Assembly: GCA_022706825.1 (NCBI GenBank)
Contig: JAKJBU010000007.1
Location: 1-41,822 of the forward strand
From: Bacillota bacterium
GTDB taxonomy: Bacteria > Bacillota > Clostridia > Lutisporales > Lutisporaceae
Length of the DNA: 41,822 nucleotides
Direction of reading: 5' to 3'
Numbering within the stretch: position 1 is the first letter of the stretch; each line of letters starts with the position of its first letter. The translations under genes were made by a program, and so were the position numbers. The notes beneath the pieces were generated by a model that worked only from the letters and a program-made list of their open reading frames with translations, was not told the DNA's origin and searched no databases. Below, one piece after another: positions 17,376-26,424 of this stretch.

Positions 17376-17849
17376 ATGGTGTCAAAATCTATTATATCAA
17401 AAAAAATATATGAAATGCTTGTTAATCACCTGGTTAAAATAGAAGAAGAAAAGCTTCATGTACTTGATAAATATTATCCTGTGTGGACAAATGAAAGGAA
17501 TGATTTTCAGGAACTCCTGGATTCTTATATTAAGGGTGTTGAAAACATTATATACAATGAGGTTCTTGTGGATGACAATGCATCCGATACTTGCCCTTTT
17601 GCAATAATCGGAAGTCAGGTTATTCTGAAGGATTGTTATACAAACAAAATTGAGGAAATGCAGATTGTATCTCCTTTTATGGGCGAAGCAGATCTTAATA
17701 TCGATAGTGCGTCATATCTGTCGCCTATGGGCAGGGCATTCCTTCTGAAGAAAGTCAAGGATGACGTTAAGGTGGAAACTCCAATGGGCATATTCCAATA
17801 CATTGTTGAAAATATAACGCTGCCTTCCGATGCAATTGATTCGAATTGA
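17376..17849 (+). CDS. GreA/GreB C-terminal-domain protein (possible RNA polymerase secondary-channel factor)
   Basis: 157 residues. The N-terminal half is helical and charged (IEEEKLHVLDKYYPVW) but does not look like the normal Gre coiled coil. The C-terminal half has the FKBP-like Gre domain, with the near-diagnostic SPMGRAFLLKKVKDD and VETPMGIFQYIVENI (compare SPxGRALLGKxxGD in GreA). True GreA has an acidic DD/DE tip in the coiled coil that drives transcript cleavage; no clear equivalent is visible. It may bind RNA polymerase like Rnk or Gfh factors rather than rescue it. ATG follows AGGAGG by seven bases. It converges on a histidine kinase gene with a four-base gap. Confidence 0.75.
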   Translation: MVSKSIISKKIYEMLVNHLVKIEEEKLHVLDKYYPVWTNERNDFQELLDSYIKGVENIIYNEVLVDDNASDTCPFAIIGSQVILKDCYTNKIEEMQIVSPFMGEADLNIDSASYLSPMGRAFLLKKVKDDVKVETPMGIFQYIVENITLPSDAIDSN

Positions 17850-17853
17850 CTCC

Positions 17854-19776
17854 TTATAAGTATATATCTGAAAACTCAATAGCTGTGGTTTGTATAAGCC
17901 GATTGTCGGATCTGAGCTTGAATTTCTGCTCTTTGGCATTCTCCTTTGATTTTTTTGAGGGTATCATTAAAGTAAACACACTGCCCTTACCCCATTCACT
18001 CTCCAAAGTTATTTCTCCCCCAATGGAATCCACCATAAGCTTGACAAGATACAGCCCTATCCCGCTGCCCTCAGCCTGGACGGTAAGCAAATTGTCTACT
18101 TGTCCGAAACGATCAAATATAACAGACTGTTTTTCCTTAGGGATTCCGACACCCTGATCCTTTACCTTGATACAGATAACCCTTTTGTGCTTATGCAGCT
18201 TTGAGGACAGTTCCACCACTACCTTTCCGCCTGCGGGTGTAAATTTAATTGCATTGGAAAGCAGGTTAAGAAGAACGCGCTCAAGTTTTTCATCATCCAG
18301 CCCAATTACTCTTTGCGGGAATTTTGTAACAAAAACCAATTCGATGCCTTTTTGCTGGGCATAGATTGCCACAGACTCAGTAATAGCTCTTGTCAGAAAA
18401 ACTATATCCACATTCCTTTGTCTGAGCTTGATATAGCCCGAATTTATACGTGCAATCTCCAGCAGATTGTTTACAAGTCTAAGCTGCCTGTATGAATTTT
18501 GTTTAACCTTTCCAATTAAAAACCTGGCTTTGTCAGGAATCTGCATTGAGTAACAATGCTCCAAGGTCTGTACTGCCGCATTAATAACCGATAACGGAGT
18601 CTTAAACTCATGAGTAATAAAATATAAGAATTCATCCTTAAGCTTCAATATATTCTCCATATGCTTCGCTTTTTCCACTTCGTCGGTAACATCCGCAGCA
18701 ACTATCAATATCTCTGAAATTTCCTCCATTATGTTCAAAAAAGGATGAAAAGTAACATCATAATATACCTTGCGGCCTTTTTTACATAGTTCCATTTTTT
18801 TATGGCACACAGGAGATTTGGTTTCCTTCATCCGTTCAACTAATATCTTTGCACTGCTAATATCAAAAAATGGTATCATTTCAGCCAGGCTTATGCAAGA
18901 AATACTCGGGTCAATAGTCAAATTATCCATGCCTGTAAGTTCACTTAATTCAGTCAATGCTTTATTGTTAAATTCCTTAATATTAAATTCGGGATATGAA
19001 AAAGATATGATTGGCAGATTCATGGCATTGAACAGCCTGTACAGATAATCCCTCTGCTTTTCAAAATAATCTTTTTCTCTCTCTATTGTCAGATTTTTAG
19101 TAACGTCATTGTGAATAAGCACAAGGTATCTTAACTCTTCTCCCTCAAAAATCGGGGTAAGAGTATATCTCGTACAGACAATGCCTGTTGACGGATGTTC
19201 CCTCATATGTTCATCATAGAATATTGGTTTGCCTGTCTTTACAACATTGCTGAATATATTTTCCGCATCGCTTCCCTTCCAATCGGGCAGAATCTCCTCA
19301 ATACGCTTTCCGATAATGTCTTCCGCACCGCCGAGCAGCCTGCTTAAAAACCTGTTATGACTCTCATTCCCTTTCAGGAGTATGAATTCCGGCACACTGT
19401 AAAGGGCTACTCCCGTATCATTGGCGGAATTTGCATGCTCAAGAAATGGAAATTTGTCCTCAAGCATGGAATTCACTTTCTGTTTGAAAGTATAAATACA
19501 TTGTTTCAGCTCAAAGTCCGCAGTATAGCTTATAGTCACTTCCTTTGCCCTGCGCAGGATGTCAAACATATAGCAGCTACATTCCTTCAAGCACTTTACA
19601 TTGTCCAAGTCCATACTTATTCTTAGAAGCTGCTGCCATATCTCCTCTACATTTCTTCCCCGGATACTACTTTCCGTATATCCCGTAAGATCAAGAAAAG
19701 GGTTATTTACATCCTCCACTCTATTGTCTACGGCAGTAATGTAAGGCAGGTCCCTCAAGATTTTCAGCTCCCCCAT
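17854..19776 (-). CDS. Soluble multi-PAS sensor histidine kinase
   Basis: 640 residues, no membrane segment. Three PAS-like modules are suggested: residues about 5-50 (short, TAVDNRVEDVNNPFLDLTGY), 120-228 (ending VLIHNDVTKNLT) and 245-370 (ending IVAADVTDEVEKAK). Then come HisKA with His389 (ITHEFKTPLS) and HATPase (about 500-615) with NLLSNAIKFTP, DQGVGIP and GSGIGLYL. The first module is followed by a Cys-containing stretch (KCLKECSCYM). No response regulator gene is adjacent, so it is an orphan kinase; in spore-formers orphan PAS kinases often feed Spo0A, which is a guess here. The C-terminal 30 residues are charged and unlike the kinase core. Confidence 0.88.
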   Translation of the reverse strand: MGELKILRDLPYITAVDNRVEDVNNPFLDLTGYTESSIRGRNVEEIWQQLLRISMDLDNVKCLKECSCYMFDILRRAKEVTISYTADFELKQCIYTFKQKVNSMLEDKFPFLEHANSANDTGVALYSVPEFILLKGNESHNRFLSRLLGGAEDIIGKRIEEILPDWKGSDAENIFSNVVKTGKPIFYDEHMREHPSTGIVCTRYTLTPIFEGEELRYLVLIHNDVTKNLTIEREKDYFEKQRDYLYRLFNAMNLPIISFSYPEFNIKEFNNKALTELSELTGMDNLTIDPSISCISLAEMIPFFDISSAKILVERMKETKSPVCHKKMELCKKGRKVYYDVTFHPFLNIMEEISEILIVAADVTDEVEKAKHMENILKLKDEFLYFITHEFKTPLSVINAAVQTLEHCYSMQIPDKARFLIGKVKQNSYRQLRLVNNLLEIARINSGYIKLRQRNVDIVFLTRAITESVAIYAQQKGIELVFVTKFPQRVIGLDDEKLERVLLNLLSNAIKFTPAGGKVVVELSSKLHKHKRVICIKVKDQGVGIPKEKQSVIFDRFGQVDNLLTVQAEGSGIGLYLVKLMVDSIGGEITLESEWGKGSVFTLMIPSKKSKENAKEQKFKLRSDNRLIQTTAIEFSDIYL

Positions 19777-19943
19777 AAGAAAATTTATTTATTAATCTTA
19801 CAGTGAATAATAATTCCCATGACATCTGAATAAATGCCAGTATATATATTATCTTACATTAGTCGGAAAATTCCAATAATAACAGTAATACAAATATAGT
19901 AATAATTCGTCATTTTTCTGCATATTAATACATAGTATAGTGC

Positions 19944-19989
19944 AAAAAGGCCCCCCACCTAAAAAATGCGTTGGCATTTCAGGTGGGGG
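19944..19989 (-). terminator. Strong terminator ending the pilus operon
   Basis: CCCCCACCT (19951 region) pairs with AGGTGGGGG (19981-19989), with an inner AAATGC/GCATTT stem. On the minus strand the hairpin is followed by GGCCTTTTTT. It comes about 20 bases after the stop codon of the last pilus-locus gene. Confidence 0.85.
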
Positions 19990-20009
19990 AGTCGTTAACA
20001 TCTGTATCA

Positions 20010-20798
20010 TCACAACTGCTTCTTTTTTATCTCGCTTCCGCCTACGCTGTAAGCAAAAAACTTTTCCTGTTTAAAGGGATTAAGTGATGGTATGGGTATT
20101 CCTTCGCATAGTATAAAAAAGTTAATCCCGTTTATTCCGCTGAGCTTACTGTCTGAAGCATCGTCCAGAGAGAATACTATCTTGTAATAACTGCCGCTTT
20201 CCTTATTGCCTCTGTTATCCAAAAAGCTGTTAAGCTCATTGATTATGTAATTCGTGACCAGCTCTTTTCTTTCTTTTGCCTCCAGCCCTATATCATCTGC
20301 CATAATCCACGAGCTGTTTTCAATGTCATAGACCTGATCAGACAATGTGAACTTATAATCCTTTCCTCTGTATTGGATCATGTATTCTTTTTCCCCTGCA
20401 GGATCATATGTATGCCAGTTGTCATCCGCATCAGCTATCATAAGCCTGTCAAAAAGGATTATGGCTTTCATAGGCATATACCTCTTATACTCATTCTGCT
20501 TATTGGTGTCCTCTATACCAAGGTTCCTGAAAAACAACCGGTAAAACCATTTAACAGCCTCTTCCCTATCTACCGGCAAATTATTGCTGTCCTCAAGGCC
20601 AATGCCGAATCCTGTACCATGATTATAAAGCATTTTCTCAGAATAATAGGCCCTGTATCCGGAAGCTGCATTTGCTCCGGCATCCAGTGCCCTCTTGTAC
20701 CTCTCAGCCATAATGTCTATGTTGTCTACTCCCTTCCCTATGAAGAACATGCTCCATGTGCAGAATATAAAAATCAAACTCCAAAAAAACGACTTCAT
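20010..20798 (-). CDS. Membrane-anchored protein of the Tad-like pilus locus (TadE/F-like position)
   Basis: 262 residues from ATG 20798, which has AGGAAG upstream and lies 16 bases after the preceding stop. A longer frame to 20936 lies inside the preceding gene and is not used. A single N-terminal hydrophobic segment (about 3-22, FFWSLIFIFCTWSMFFIG) is followed by a large hydrophilic extracytoplasmic domain, as in TadE/TadF-type minor pilins. The sequence DNIDIMAERYKRALDAGANAA after the membrane segment resembles the helical start of such proteins. No domain is recognised with confidence. It is the last gene of the locus before a strong terminator. Confidence 0.75.
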   Translation of the reverse strand: MKSFFWSLIFIFCTWSMFFIGKGVDNIDIMAERYKRALDAGANAASGYRAYYSEKMLYNHGTGFGIGLEDSNNLPVDREEAVKWFYRLFFRNLGIEDTNKQNEYKRYMPMKAIILFDRLMIADADDNWHTYDPAGEKEYMIQYRGKDYKFTLSDQVYDIENSSWIMADDIGLEAKERKELVTNYIINELNSFLDNRGNKESGSYYKIVFSLDDASDSKLSGINGINFFILCEGIPIPSLNPFKQEKFFAYSVGGSEIKKKQL

Positions 20799-20814
20799 CG
20801 AGCCACTTCCTATA

Positions 20815-21261
20815 CTATTGAATATATACCGATGCTTTGCCGAAATACCTGATATCTGCTTCCGCACCTGACTTTGTTCCAAAAGGTGTGAGTTCATACA
20901 ACCTTCCAAGGGGATGACGGTTAATGCTCTCAGCATATATGTTTATTATGTCAAAACCTTCCGAGCGCAAATCCCTTCCTATTATATATGAACCTTTTAT
21001 CAGTTCCGGCATATCGCTGCTGCCGGTGAACCTCTCTGCCGTCAAACTGATATCAAATGTACCGAACCTTGATAATCTTTCTTTCATCTCATTATAGACA
21101 GAATTATACAAGGCACCTTTTTTTGCAGCTATCTGTGTATATTGATATACTATATTCTCCACTGCCTGCTGCTTTATCCTGAAATCCCTGTCCAGGACGG
21201 CATGGAAGGAGTACCATGTGAAAATCGGGATAACCAATATTGAAGCCCAGAATTTTTCCAT
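20815..21261 (-). CDS. Small membrane-anchored protein of the Tad-like pilus locus
   Basis: 148 residues from ATG 21261 (nine bases after AGGAG; the ATG two codons earlier is too close). The N-terminus MEKFWASILVIPIFTWYSF is a short membrane anchor, followed by a hydrophilic helical region (IKQQAVENIVYQYTQIAAKKGALY) and a beta-rich part. The first six residues are shared with the 118-residue protein encoded upstream, suggesting related anchors. The helix after the anchor is like that of TadE-type pseudopilins. Function unknown. A palindromic repeat (copy C) separates it from the upstream gene. Confidence 0.75.
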   Translation of the reverse strand: MEKFWASILVIPIFTWYSFHAVLDRDFRIKQQAVENIVYQYTQIAAKKGALYNSVYNEMKERLSRFGTFDISLTAERFTGSSDMPELIKGSYIIGRDLRSEGFDIINIYAESINRHPLGRLYELTPFGTKSGAEADIRYFGKASVYIQ

Positions 21262-21297
21262 TTGCATAATCTCCTTGCAGTTATATTTTCACATCTG

Positions 21298-21390
21298 AAG
21301 AATAATGCGGCGGGGACATGGGGACGTTTCGCGTGTCACACTGGAAGTGGGACAGGGGAAACGTCCCCGTGTCCCCGTCGCATTATTCTT
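21298..21390. repeat. Palindromic GC-rich repeat, copy C (within the pilus operon)
   Basis: Perfect outer arms AAGAATAATGCG (21298-21309) and CGCATTATTCTT (21379-21390) enclose CGGGGACATGGGGACGTTTC, the inner ACACTGGAAGTGGG hairpin and GGGGAAACGTCCCC. It is the most complete copy. It lies between two genes of the same operon, so the transcript must pass through it. Confidence 0.93.
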
Positions 21391-21423
21391 TTATAGTGTA
21401 ACAGCTCCAAAAAGTTTATTTAA

Positions 21424-21780
21424 CTACACAATCTTCGTAAACCTGATCTCAGTTATCTCACCATCATTCTTTATTACTCTCATATAGTACTGACTGGAAA
21501 GATCAATTTCATTATTACCATCATAAATTACTCCATTGATGTAAATTTCTATATCATCATCTGAGTAATCCTCTATTATATCTTTTATTTCAGACCCACT
21601 AACCTCTTGAGTAACACTATCATCCCCTATCTCCAATTTAACCGCAGATAAAGTTTGATTCGCCATTTCTGCCATTGTCATCTGAGTCTCCTTCTGAGGA
21701 ATATACACCTGATTGACATACATCAGCCCCGCTGCTGCAACCACAACAAATATCAATATTACCGCCCAGAATTTTTCCAT
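21424..21780 (-). CDS. Small membrane-anchored protein of the Tad-like pilus locus (possible pseudopilin)
   Basis: 118 residues. The N-terminus MEKFWAVILIFVVVAAAGLM is one hydrophobic helix, followed by a polar region with a beta-rich end (DDIEIYINGVIYDG). It shares MEKFWA with the downstream 148-residue protein. No leader-peptidase type III site (G followed by hydrophobic stretch with E5) is obvious. The ATG follows GGGGGAG by eight bases. It lies 18 bases after the TadC-like gene. It could be a minor pilin or a membrane adaptor; no family is recognised. Confidence 0.75.
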   Translation of the reverse strand: MEKFWAVILIFVVVAAAGLMYVNQVYIPQKETQMTMAEMANQTLSAVKLEIGDDSVTQEVSGSEIKDIIEDYSDDDIEIYINGVIYDGNNEIDLSSQYYMRVIKNDGEITEIRFTKIV

Positions 21781-21798
21781 AATTCATACTCCCCCCAT

Positions 21799-22998
21799 TT
21801 ATTTTAAATAGTTCATTGGATTGGAAAGTGTCGAAAGGCTGTAGGAAAAATATACGACTGCCGCAAGCATTACCAGTACTACCGGAACCATTGCGATTAC
21901 CTGCTTCGACTTTCTTCTTTTTAGACTCTTTATTTCCAGCCATTTAAGCTGGTTTACCGCCATTTCATCAATATTGTCCACTATATTGAGAAGCCCTGTG
22001 CTAATAGAAAGGCGCATGGACTCCAGGAGTTCATAAAGCTCCTGATTTTCCACTTTTCCCAGCAGGTTGTCAAAGGCCTCTTCCCCTTTACCGCTGTTTA
22101 AATTATTCAAGGCTTCATTTATTATTGGTTTATAGATATCTGAAATCACCAAAATATTGGAAAGTACATTTTTTATATTAAAGGGCGGCATTCTCCCAAA
22201 CATTGAAAATACATAAATATAGTTCAGTATTTCCCAATCCCTTTTGTCCTCGATAAGTATCAGTTTTAAATGTCCGATTATGTTCGGGATAAAATACAGT
22301 ATTATTGCCAGTATAAATGAAGTTAAATAAATCAGGTAGTCTGTTTCTATCGTTCTGATTTTGATCAGTTTCTTATATATCCTCTCAGCTGTTTCCCCTG
22401 CATACTCTTCCAGTTCAGCCCATTTACCGCTTATCTGGGCCTTTATATATTCGATGTAAATTTGGGAATTGTTTTCATCCTTAAGTTCCTTCAGGGCCGC
22501 TTTCCCCTTGGGCAGGCTGCTGTCTATATGAATGAAAACCTCTTTTTCAAGCTGCAATGTATAATCATTTGGTACATTATCATCTATCAATGTCTTTCCC
22601 ATATTCAAATCGCTAATGACGTAATCGTAAATGGCAAAAGTATTTGTAGTTTGTACACTGATAAAAAACACAAAGCCGAGGATAAAAAGCAATGTCTTTG
22701 CCAAATAAAATTCTTCTACTGAAACTCTCAGTCCTGAGTTTATTATCAATCCCTCTGAATTTTTGTATCTTCTGCTTTTATATCGCGGCATAAAAATCAG
22801 GAACCTGGAAATACTCTTCAAGCAGTTTTTCCTGGCATAATCAGCCCTATATAACCTTTTGATTTTCCGATACCTGAAATACTGATGGACAAATATAGAA
22901 GCCGCAGTTGTCAGCAAAGCAATTGCAATGGCTTGAATCAATATGAAATACCGAATGTTGCTCAACTCCTTAATCAGTTTTGAAGCTTTCTCATCCAA
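21799..22998 (-). CDS. TadC-like type II/IV secretion F-family membrane protein
   Basis: 399 residues. A membrane segment at about 19-39 is followed by a basic cytoplasmic stretch, a second at about 103-125, a hydrophilic domain (about 125-215), a third at about 225-248 (LIYLTSFILAIILYFIPNII), the T2SSF-like helical domain, and a final segment near the C-terminus (VIAMVPVVLVMLAAVVYFSY). The arrangement fits TadC-type platform proteins, but the large domain between the second and third segments is unusual. The start is a TTG inside the end of the upstream gene (25-base overlap) without a clear ribosome binding site; translation is probably coupled. A later start is possible. Confidence 0.75.
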   Translation of the reverse strand: MDEKASKLIKELSNIRYFILIQAIAIALLTTAASIFVHQYFRYRKIKRLYRADYARKNCLKSISRFLIFMPRYKSRRYKNSEGLIINSGLRVSVEEFYLAKTLLFILGFVFFISVQTTNTFAIYDYVISDLNMGKTLIDDNVPNDYTLQLEKEVFIHIDSSLPKGKAALKELKDENNSQIYIEYIKAQISGKWAELEEYAGETAERIYKKLIKIRTIETDYLIYLTSFILAIILYFIPNIIGHLKLILIEDKRDWEILNYIYVFSMFGRMPPFNIKNVLSNILVISDIYKPIINEALNNLNSGKGEEAFDNLLGKVENQELYELLESMRLSISTGLLNIVDNIDEMAVNQLKWLEIKSLKRRKSKQVIAMVPVVLVMLAAVVYFSYSLSTLSNPMNYLK

Positions 22999-23798
22999 TG
23001 AATGAAAACTGTTCCAACCCCGCTGATAAACATCATAATTGCAGTAAGTCCCTGGGCTTGTATGCTTCCATATATGTCCCCCATGTTAAGGTCTGAAAGC
23101 AAACTGGTATTGTACCATTTTGTCAAGGGTATCACCAAAAATGGAGTGCAAAACACAAAAATCTGCATTCCCAGAAGCTCAGCATCATTATACCCCTGTT
23201 CAATATTAAGAAAGGTAATCATATTGGTCATTCGCTTCAGATTATTTGAAACGGTATCTCCCTCTGAGGATATGCCCCCATTCTCCTTTGCGGAAAGAAT
23301 AAGCCGGCACAGCATTTTCAGCCAGATCATAGGCATTTTGCTTTCCAGTTCCTCTATCTGCACTTGATAGTCCGGCTTCATCAGTGCTTCCCTGATTTTT
23401 ATCACATAGATCCTATTGCTCTTAGGACACTTGGAAACAGTATCTTCCAATGCAGGAATGATATTTCCCTTATAATGATTGTAATAATGAGTGAGCTTCT
23501 TTAAGGTATCCGGCAAATCCCTTTTAATCCGCTTCTCATATATCTCAAAATACGTTTCTTTGCACAAATACACGAATATAAAAGCAGAAAAACCGCATAA
23601 TGCCCTGTGGTACCAAAGGCCCTTGAAAGTGCTGCATGCAAACAGAAAGTATATAATACCAAGAATTGTCAAAACGGAAAGAAGTGCCAGGCTTGTCCTT
23701 GCGTTTTGAGCTGGCGATTTCTGGTTTATACGGTTAAGGCGTTTGTTCAGCCCGGCAAGCAGAGCATGTAAAATGCCTTTGCTGTTATAATTCCGCAT
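22974..23798 (-). CDS. TadB-like type II/IV secretion F-family membrane protein
   Basis: 274 residues. Two membrane segments near the N-terminus (about 37-54 and 66-80), a cytoplasmic helical domain with DLPDTLKKLTHYYNHYKGNI (typical start of a T2SSF domain), and two C-terminal segments (about 212-228 and 245-266). It resembles a TadB platform protein that works with TadC and the TadA ATPase. ATG follows AGGGGGTGA. It directly follows tadA (8-base gap) and overlaps the TadC-like gene. Confidence 0.78.
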   Translation of the reverse strand: MRNYNSKGILHALLAGLNKRLNRINQKSPAQNARTSLALLSVLTILGIIYFLFACSTFKGLWYHRALCGFSAFIFVYLCKETYFEIYEKRIKRDLPDTLKKLTHYYNHYKGNIIPALEDTVSKCPKSNRIYVIKIREALMKPDYQVQIEELESKMPMIWLKMLCRLILSAKENGGISSEGDTVSNNLKRMTNMITFLNIEQGYNDAELLGMQIFVFCTPFLVIPLTKWYNTSLLSDLNMGDIYGSIQAQGLTAIMMFISGVGTVFIHWMRKLQN

Positions 23799-23806
23799 TA
23801 ATCAAG

Positions 23807-25543
23807 TCACCCCCTTGCATATTCCGGTATTGCCATGCCCGTATCCATCTCAATCAATCGTATAAGGTTTTTTAAATACTCCCATGATTGTCTGTCCCCT
23901 TTCGCTTTTTCCACCATCCTTCTTGAAGGATAGTTGACGAATTTTGCCCTTCCATCCACTGACTGCATTATGGTATTCAACCTGAACATGTTATATGGAT
24001 TGCTCCGCAGCTGTTGAATATAGAACAGCTTCTCAAGCTGCTCTCTGGGAGTCTCAATATCATATTCACCGTCACTTGATACCGCCACCAAGGGAACAAT
24101 TTCCACAACCTTTGTTATTGTTATCCGCCCATCTATTATTTCATGCTGAAAAATCATATTTATATAATGTACAATGTCCATTATCGCACTCTGCTCGGAA
24201 AAGTACCTGCCTGTGCCGATAAGCATGTTCTTCAGCCTCGGCACCGTGGTCTCGGGATTTGTTATATGTGTAGTAAACCATGCTGCAACTGAGACAGATT
24301 GCACCAACTGAATGAATGCGAACAATGCATTTCCGTCTCTGACCTCTCCGATATTGGCCACATCCACGGACATCCGCAGCAGTGTCTTGACCACGTCCAA
24401 AAGATCCTTACCGTTGACTGCCTGCCCTTCAACAATGCGCTTGTAAGGGTATTTCTCCATAATATGCTGCTCAAAATAGTCCTCTATTGTTCCGATATGC
24501 AAAAGATCATCCAGCAGTTCATACATTACATTCATCGTGGTAGTCTTTCCCGTGCCTAATCCCCCCTGAAGGCAGATACTCTCTCCGGTTTTAACCAGAG
24601 CAATAATCAATGTCCTCAGCTTATCCGCGGTTATCAGATCATTGAAACCGGCACAGCTTTGATTAAAAATCCTTATGCATAGGTTGCGTGCCGAAAAATA
24701 CGGCTTTTGGGTAACTGTTATTCTGGCCCCGTCACCCCTATGGCACAGTATCTCCGGATGGCTTACATCAAGCTGGGGGCAGTGCTTTTCAAAGCTGATA
24801 GCCCTATCCTGTATCACCCTGGCATCCATCTCGCTTATCTGCAGGAAGCTCAGCCATATCTTTTCACCGGACCAGCAATAAACATACTTCCCGTTATTTG
24901 AAAAACCAACTTCGTTAATATCCGAATAAGCCAGCATATCAATGTGTTTAAGTCCGAATATCTCTTCATACAGCCTTTGTGTGATAATTTCTATCTTATC
25001 GCTGAAAGAAAGCTCATAATCTTCATTATTATAAATATAGTCAATATCCGCTTCATCATATTCATGCCTTAAGCTCCTGTATCCCTCAGCCTCCCTGGTC
25101 TTGCTGCAGCATGGATACCTTACGAGAATGGCCTTGAAGGCTCCGTCCCTTCCGTTACCGGATGAATTCCCGTTCTTATGCAGAATTATTTCAAATTTCT
25201 CTCTCGAAGTAAGTTTATGCGGTTCATTGAAGGGTAATATCAAATCGGCAAATCCGTTTGCTTCATCAATGCATACCCCTTCCAACATACTCGCATCCTC
25301 CAGCCTTCCCTTCTCGTTGGACATATATATATCAAAGCCTGTAAGAATACTGTTCTTTATATGTGACTTTATGACTTCCCTTGCTTCCGGAAGGCCGGAG
25401 GTGGATTTTTCCTTGTAATCCCTGAGCAGCGATACTATGTTTTTTCCCTGTTCATCTGAGGGTTCTGAATTAATGAAACTGTTGATGTACTTTTCCATAT
25501 GCAGGCATAATGAATCAATAATAAGGTGTTTTCCTAAGTCCAA
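23807..25543 (-). CDS. tadA: TadA/CpaF-type secretion ATPase
   Basis: 578 residues, longer than usual for CpaF (about 450) because of an N-terminal region of about 200 residues that carries no recognised domain. The ATPase core has Walker A GGLGTGKTTT (instead of GGTGSGKTT), the Asp-box GTIEDYFEQ, and a Walker-B-like DVANIGEVRDGNAL, then WFTTHITNPETT in the His-box position (normally TLHANS). The conserved arginines of the CpaF family are represented (RIFNQ; EVRD). It powers assembly or secretion through the TadB/TadC platform. The ATG lies 14 bases after the upstream gene. Confidence 0.85.
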   Translation of the reverse strand: MDLGKHLIIDSLCLHMEKYINSFINSEPSDEQGKNIVSLLRDYKEKSTSGLPEAREVIKSHIKNSILTGFDIYMSNEKGRLEDASMLEGVCIDEANGFADLILPFNEPHKLTSREKFEIILHKNGNSSGNGRDGAFKAILVRYPCCSKTREAEGYRSLRHEYDEADIDYIYNNEDYELSFSDKIEIITQRLYEEIFGLKHIDMLAYSDINEVGFSNNGKYVYCWSGEKIWLSFLQISEMDARVIQDRAISFEKHCPQLDVSHPEILCHRGDGARITVTQKPYFSARNLCIRIFNQSCAGFNDLITADKLRTLIIALVKTGESICLQGGLGTGKTTTMNVMYELLDDLLHIGTIEDYFEQHIMEKYPYKRIVEGQAVNGKDLLDVVKTLLRMSVDVANIGEVRDGNALFAFIQLVQSVSVAAWFTTHITNPETTVPRLKNMLIGTGRYFSEQSAIMDIVHYINMIFQHEIIDGRITITKVVEIVPLVAVSSDGEYDIETPREQLEKLFYIQQLRSNPYNMFRLNTIMQSVDGRAKFVNYPSRRMVEKAKGDRQSWEYLKNLIRLIEMDTGMAIPEYARG

Positions 25544-25557
25544 TGCTTTACCCCCCG

Positions 25558-26424
25558 TCAGTAAATGCTGCTCCTTAAAAACCTTTTAAAGATATTCCTA
25601 TGCTTAATTCTGTCTGCAGCATTATTTTCCATGTTCAGCCTTTCGATAAGAAAGCGACAGATCTCACTCAACTGCTTTGTAAATGTATTCTTTTCACGTT
25701 TCGTCTCCTTCATAAGAAATGAGTAGAAATTCTTATCGGTACAGCAGGCATTTAAGGCATCTCCATCATAATTCAGCCCAAAGACGTCAGATAAGGAGTA
25801 CCTGCTCTTGTATCTGCCGATTACACTGGCAGTATCCCAGCCGTCACAGAGCTTATTAATTATTACCACTGTCTTTTCATCTGTAAAATAGCCAAGAGCA
25901 TCCCGTACCCTATAATCATCATACAATTCATCAATTATCATTTCATTTGGTGTAACAACCGCTAAAATTTTGTCGGCCTGGTCCAGGTACAGCCTGTTGT
26001 CATACCTGACTCCTGTATCAAGGTCAGTAATTACAAGGTCAAAACCTGCCAGGCACTTTTCTAAAAAGATCTTGTCAAATTCGCAGTTCTCCCTGGTTAT
26101 ATCCCTGTTCAGCCTGGAGCCGGCTATCATGTATAAATCCTTATTTATATGGGTTGCATAGGTCAAAATATGCTCCGTCTTTATTTCTTTATTGAATATC
26201 TTCAAATTGTCCATTGAGTATTTAATCTCAATATCCTTCTCCACGTATCTTTCCATGTGGCTGGCAGAATTGCTCTTATTGACAATCAGCACTTTCTTCC
26301 CTGAAAAGTATTGCAGTCCAATGCCAATTCCACAGGCTAAGGTGGAGCACCCTTCTCCATGCATCATCGGAGACCATGTGCAAATAAGCTTTCCTTTTGC
26401 ACCGCGCAAGAATACCACTTCCAA
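25558..26424 (-). CDS. TadZ/MinD-like ATPase of the pilus locus
   Basis: 288 residues. ParA/MinD-like fold is suggested by LICTWSPMMHGEGCSTLACGIG (a P-loop position in which the usual KGGxGKTT is replaced by MMHGEGCST), KVLIVNKSNSA, FDLVITDLDTGVRYDN and VVIINKLCDGW. The degenerate P-loop (no GKT/GKS) suggests loss of, or altered, nucleotide binding. In Tad systems TadZ localises the machine to a pole or site. TTG at 26424 overlaps nothing and follows the upstream TGA at once; TTG at 26406 with GGAAGTGG before it is an alternative start. Confidence 0.7.
   Translation of the reverse strand: MEVVFLRGAKGKLICTWSPMMHGEGCSTLACGIGIGLQYFSGKKVLIVNKSNSASHMERYVEKDIEIKYSMDNLKIFNKEIKTEHILTYATHINKDLYMIAGSRLNRDITRENCEFDKIFLEKCLAGFDLVITDLDTGVRYDNRLYLDQADKILAVVTPNEMIIDELYDDYRVRDALGYFTDEKTVVIINKLCDGWDTASVIGRYKSRYSLSDVFGLNYDGDALNACCTDKNFYSFLMKETKREKNTFTKQLSEICRFLIERLNMENNAADRIKHRNIFKRFLRSSIY

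Noticed and set aside
19944-19989. An IS200/IS605-like end hairpin
   Set aside because: The hairpin is placed right after a stop codon and followed by a T-run on the proper strand, so a terminator explains it; no TnpA or TnpB remnants are nearby.
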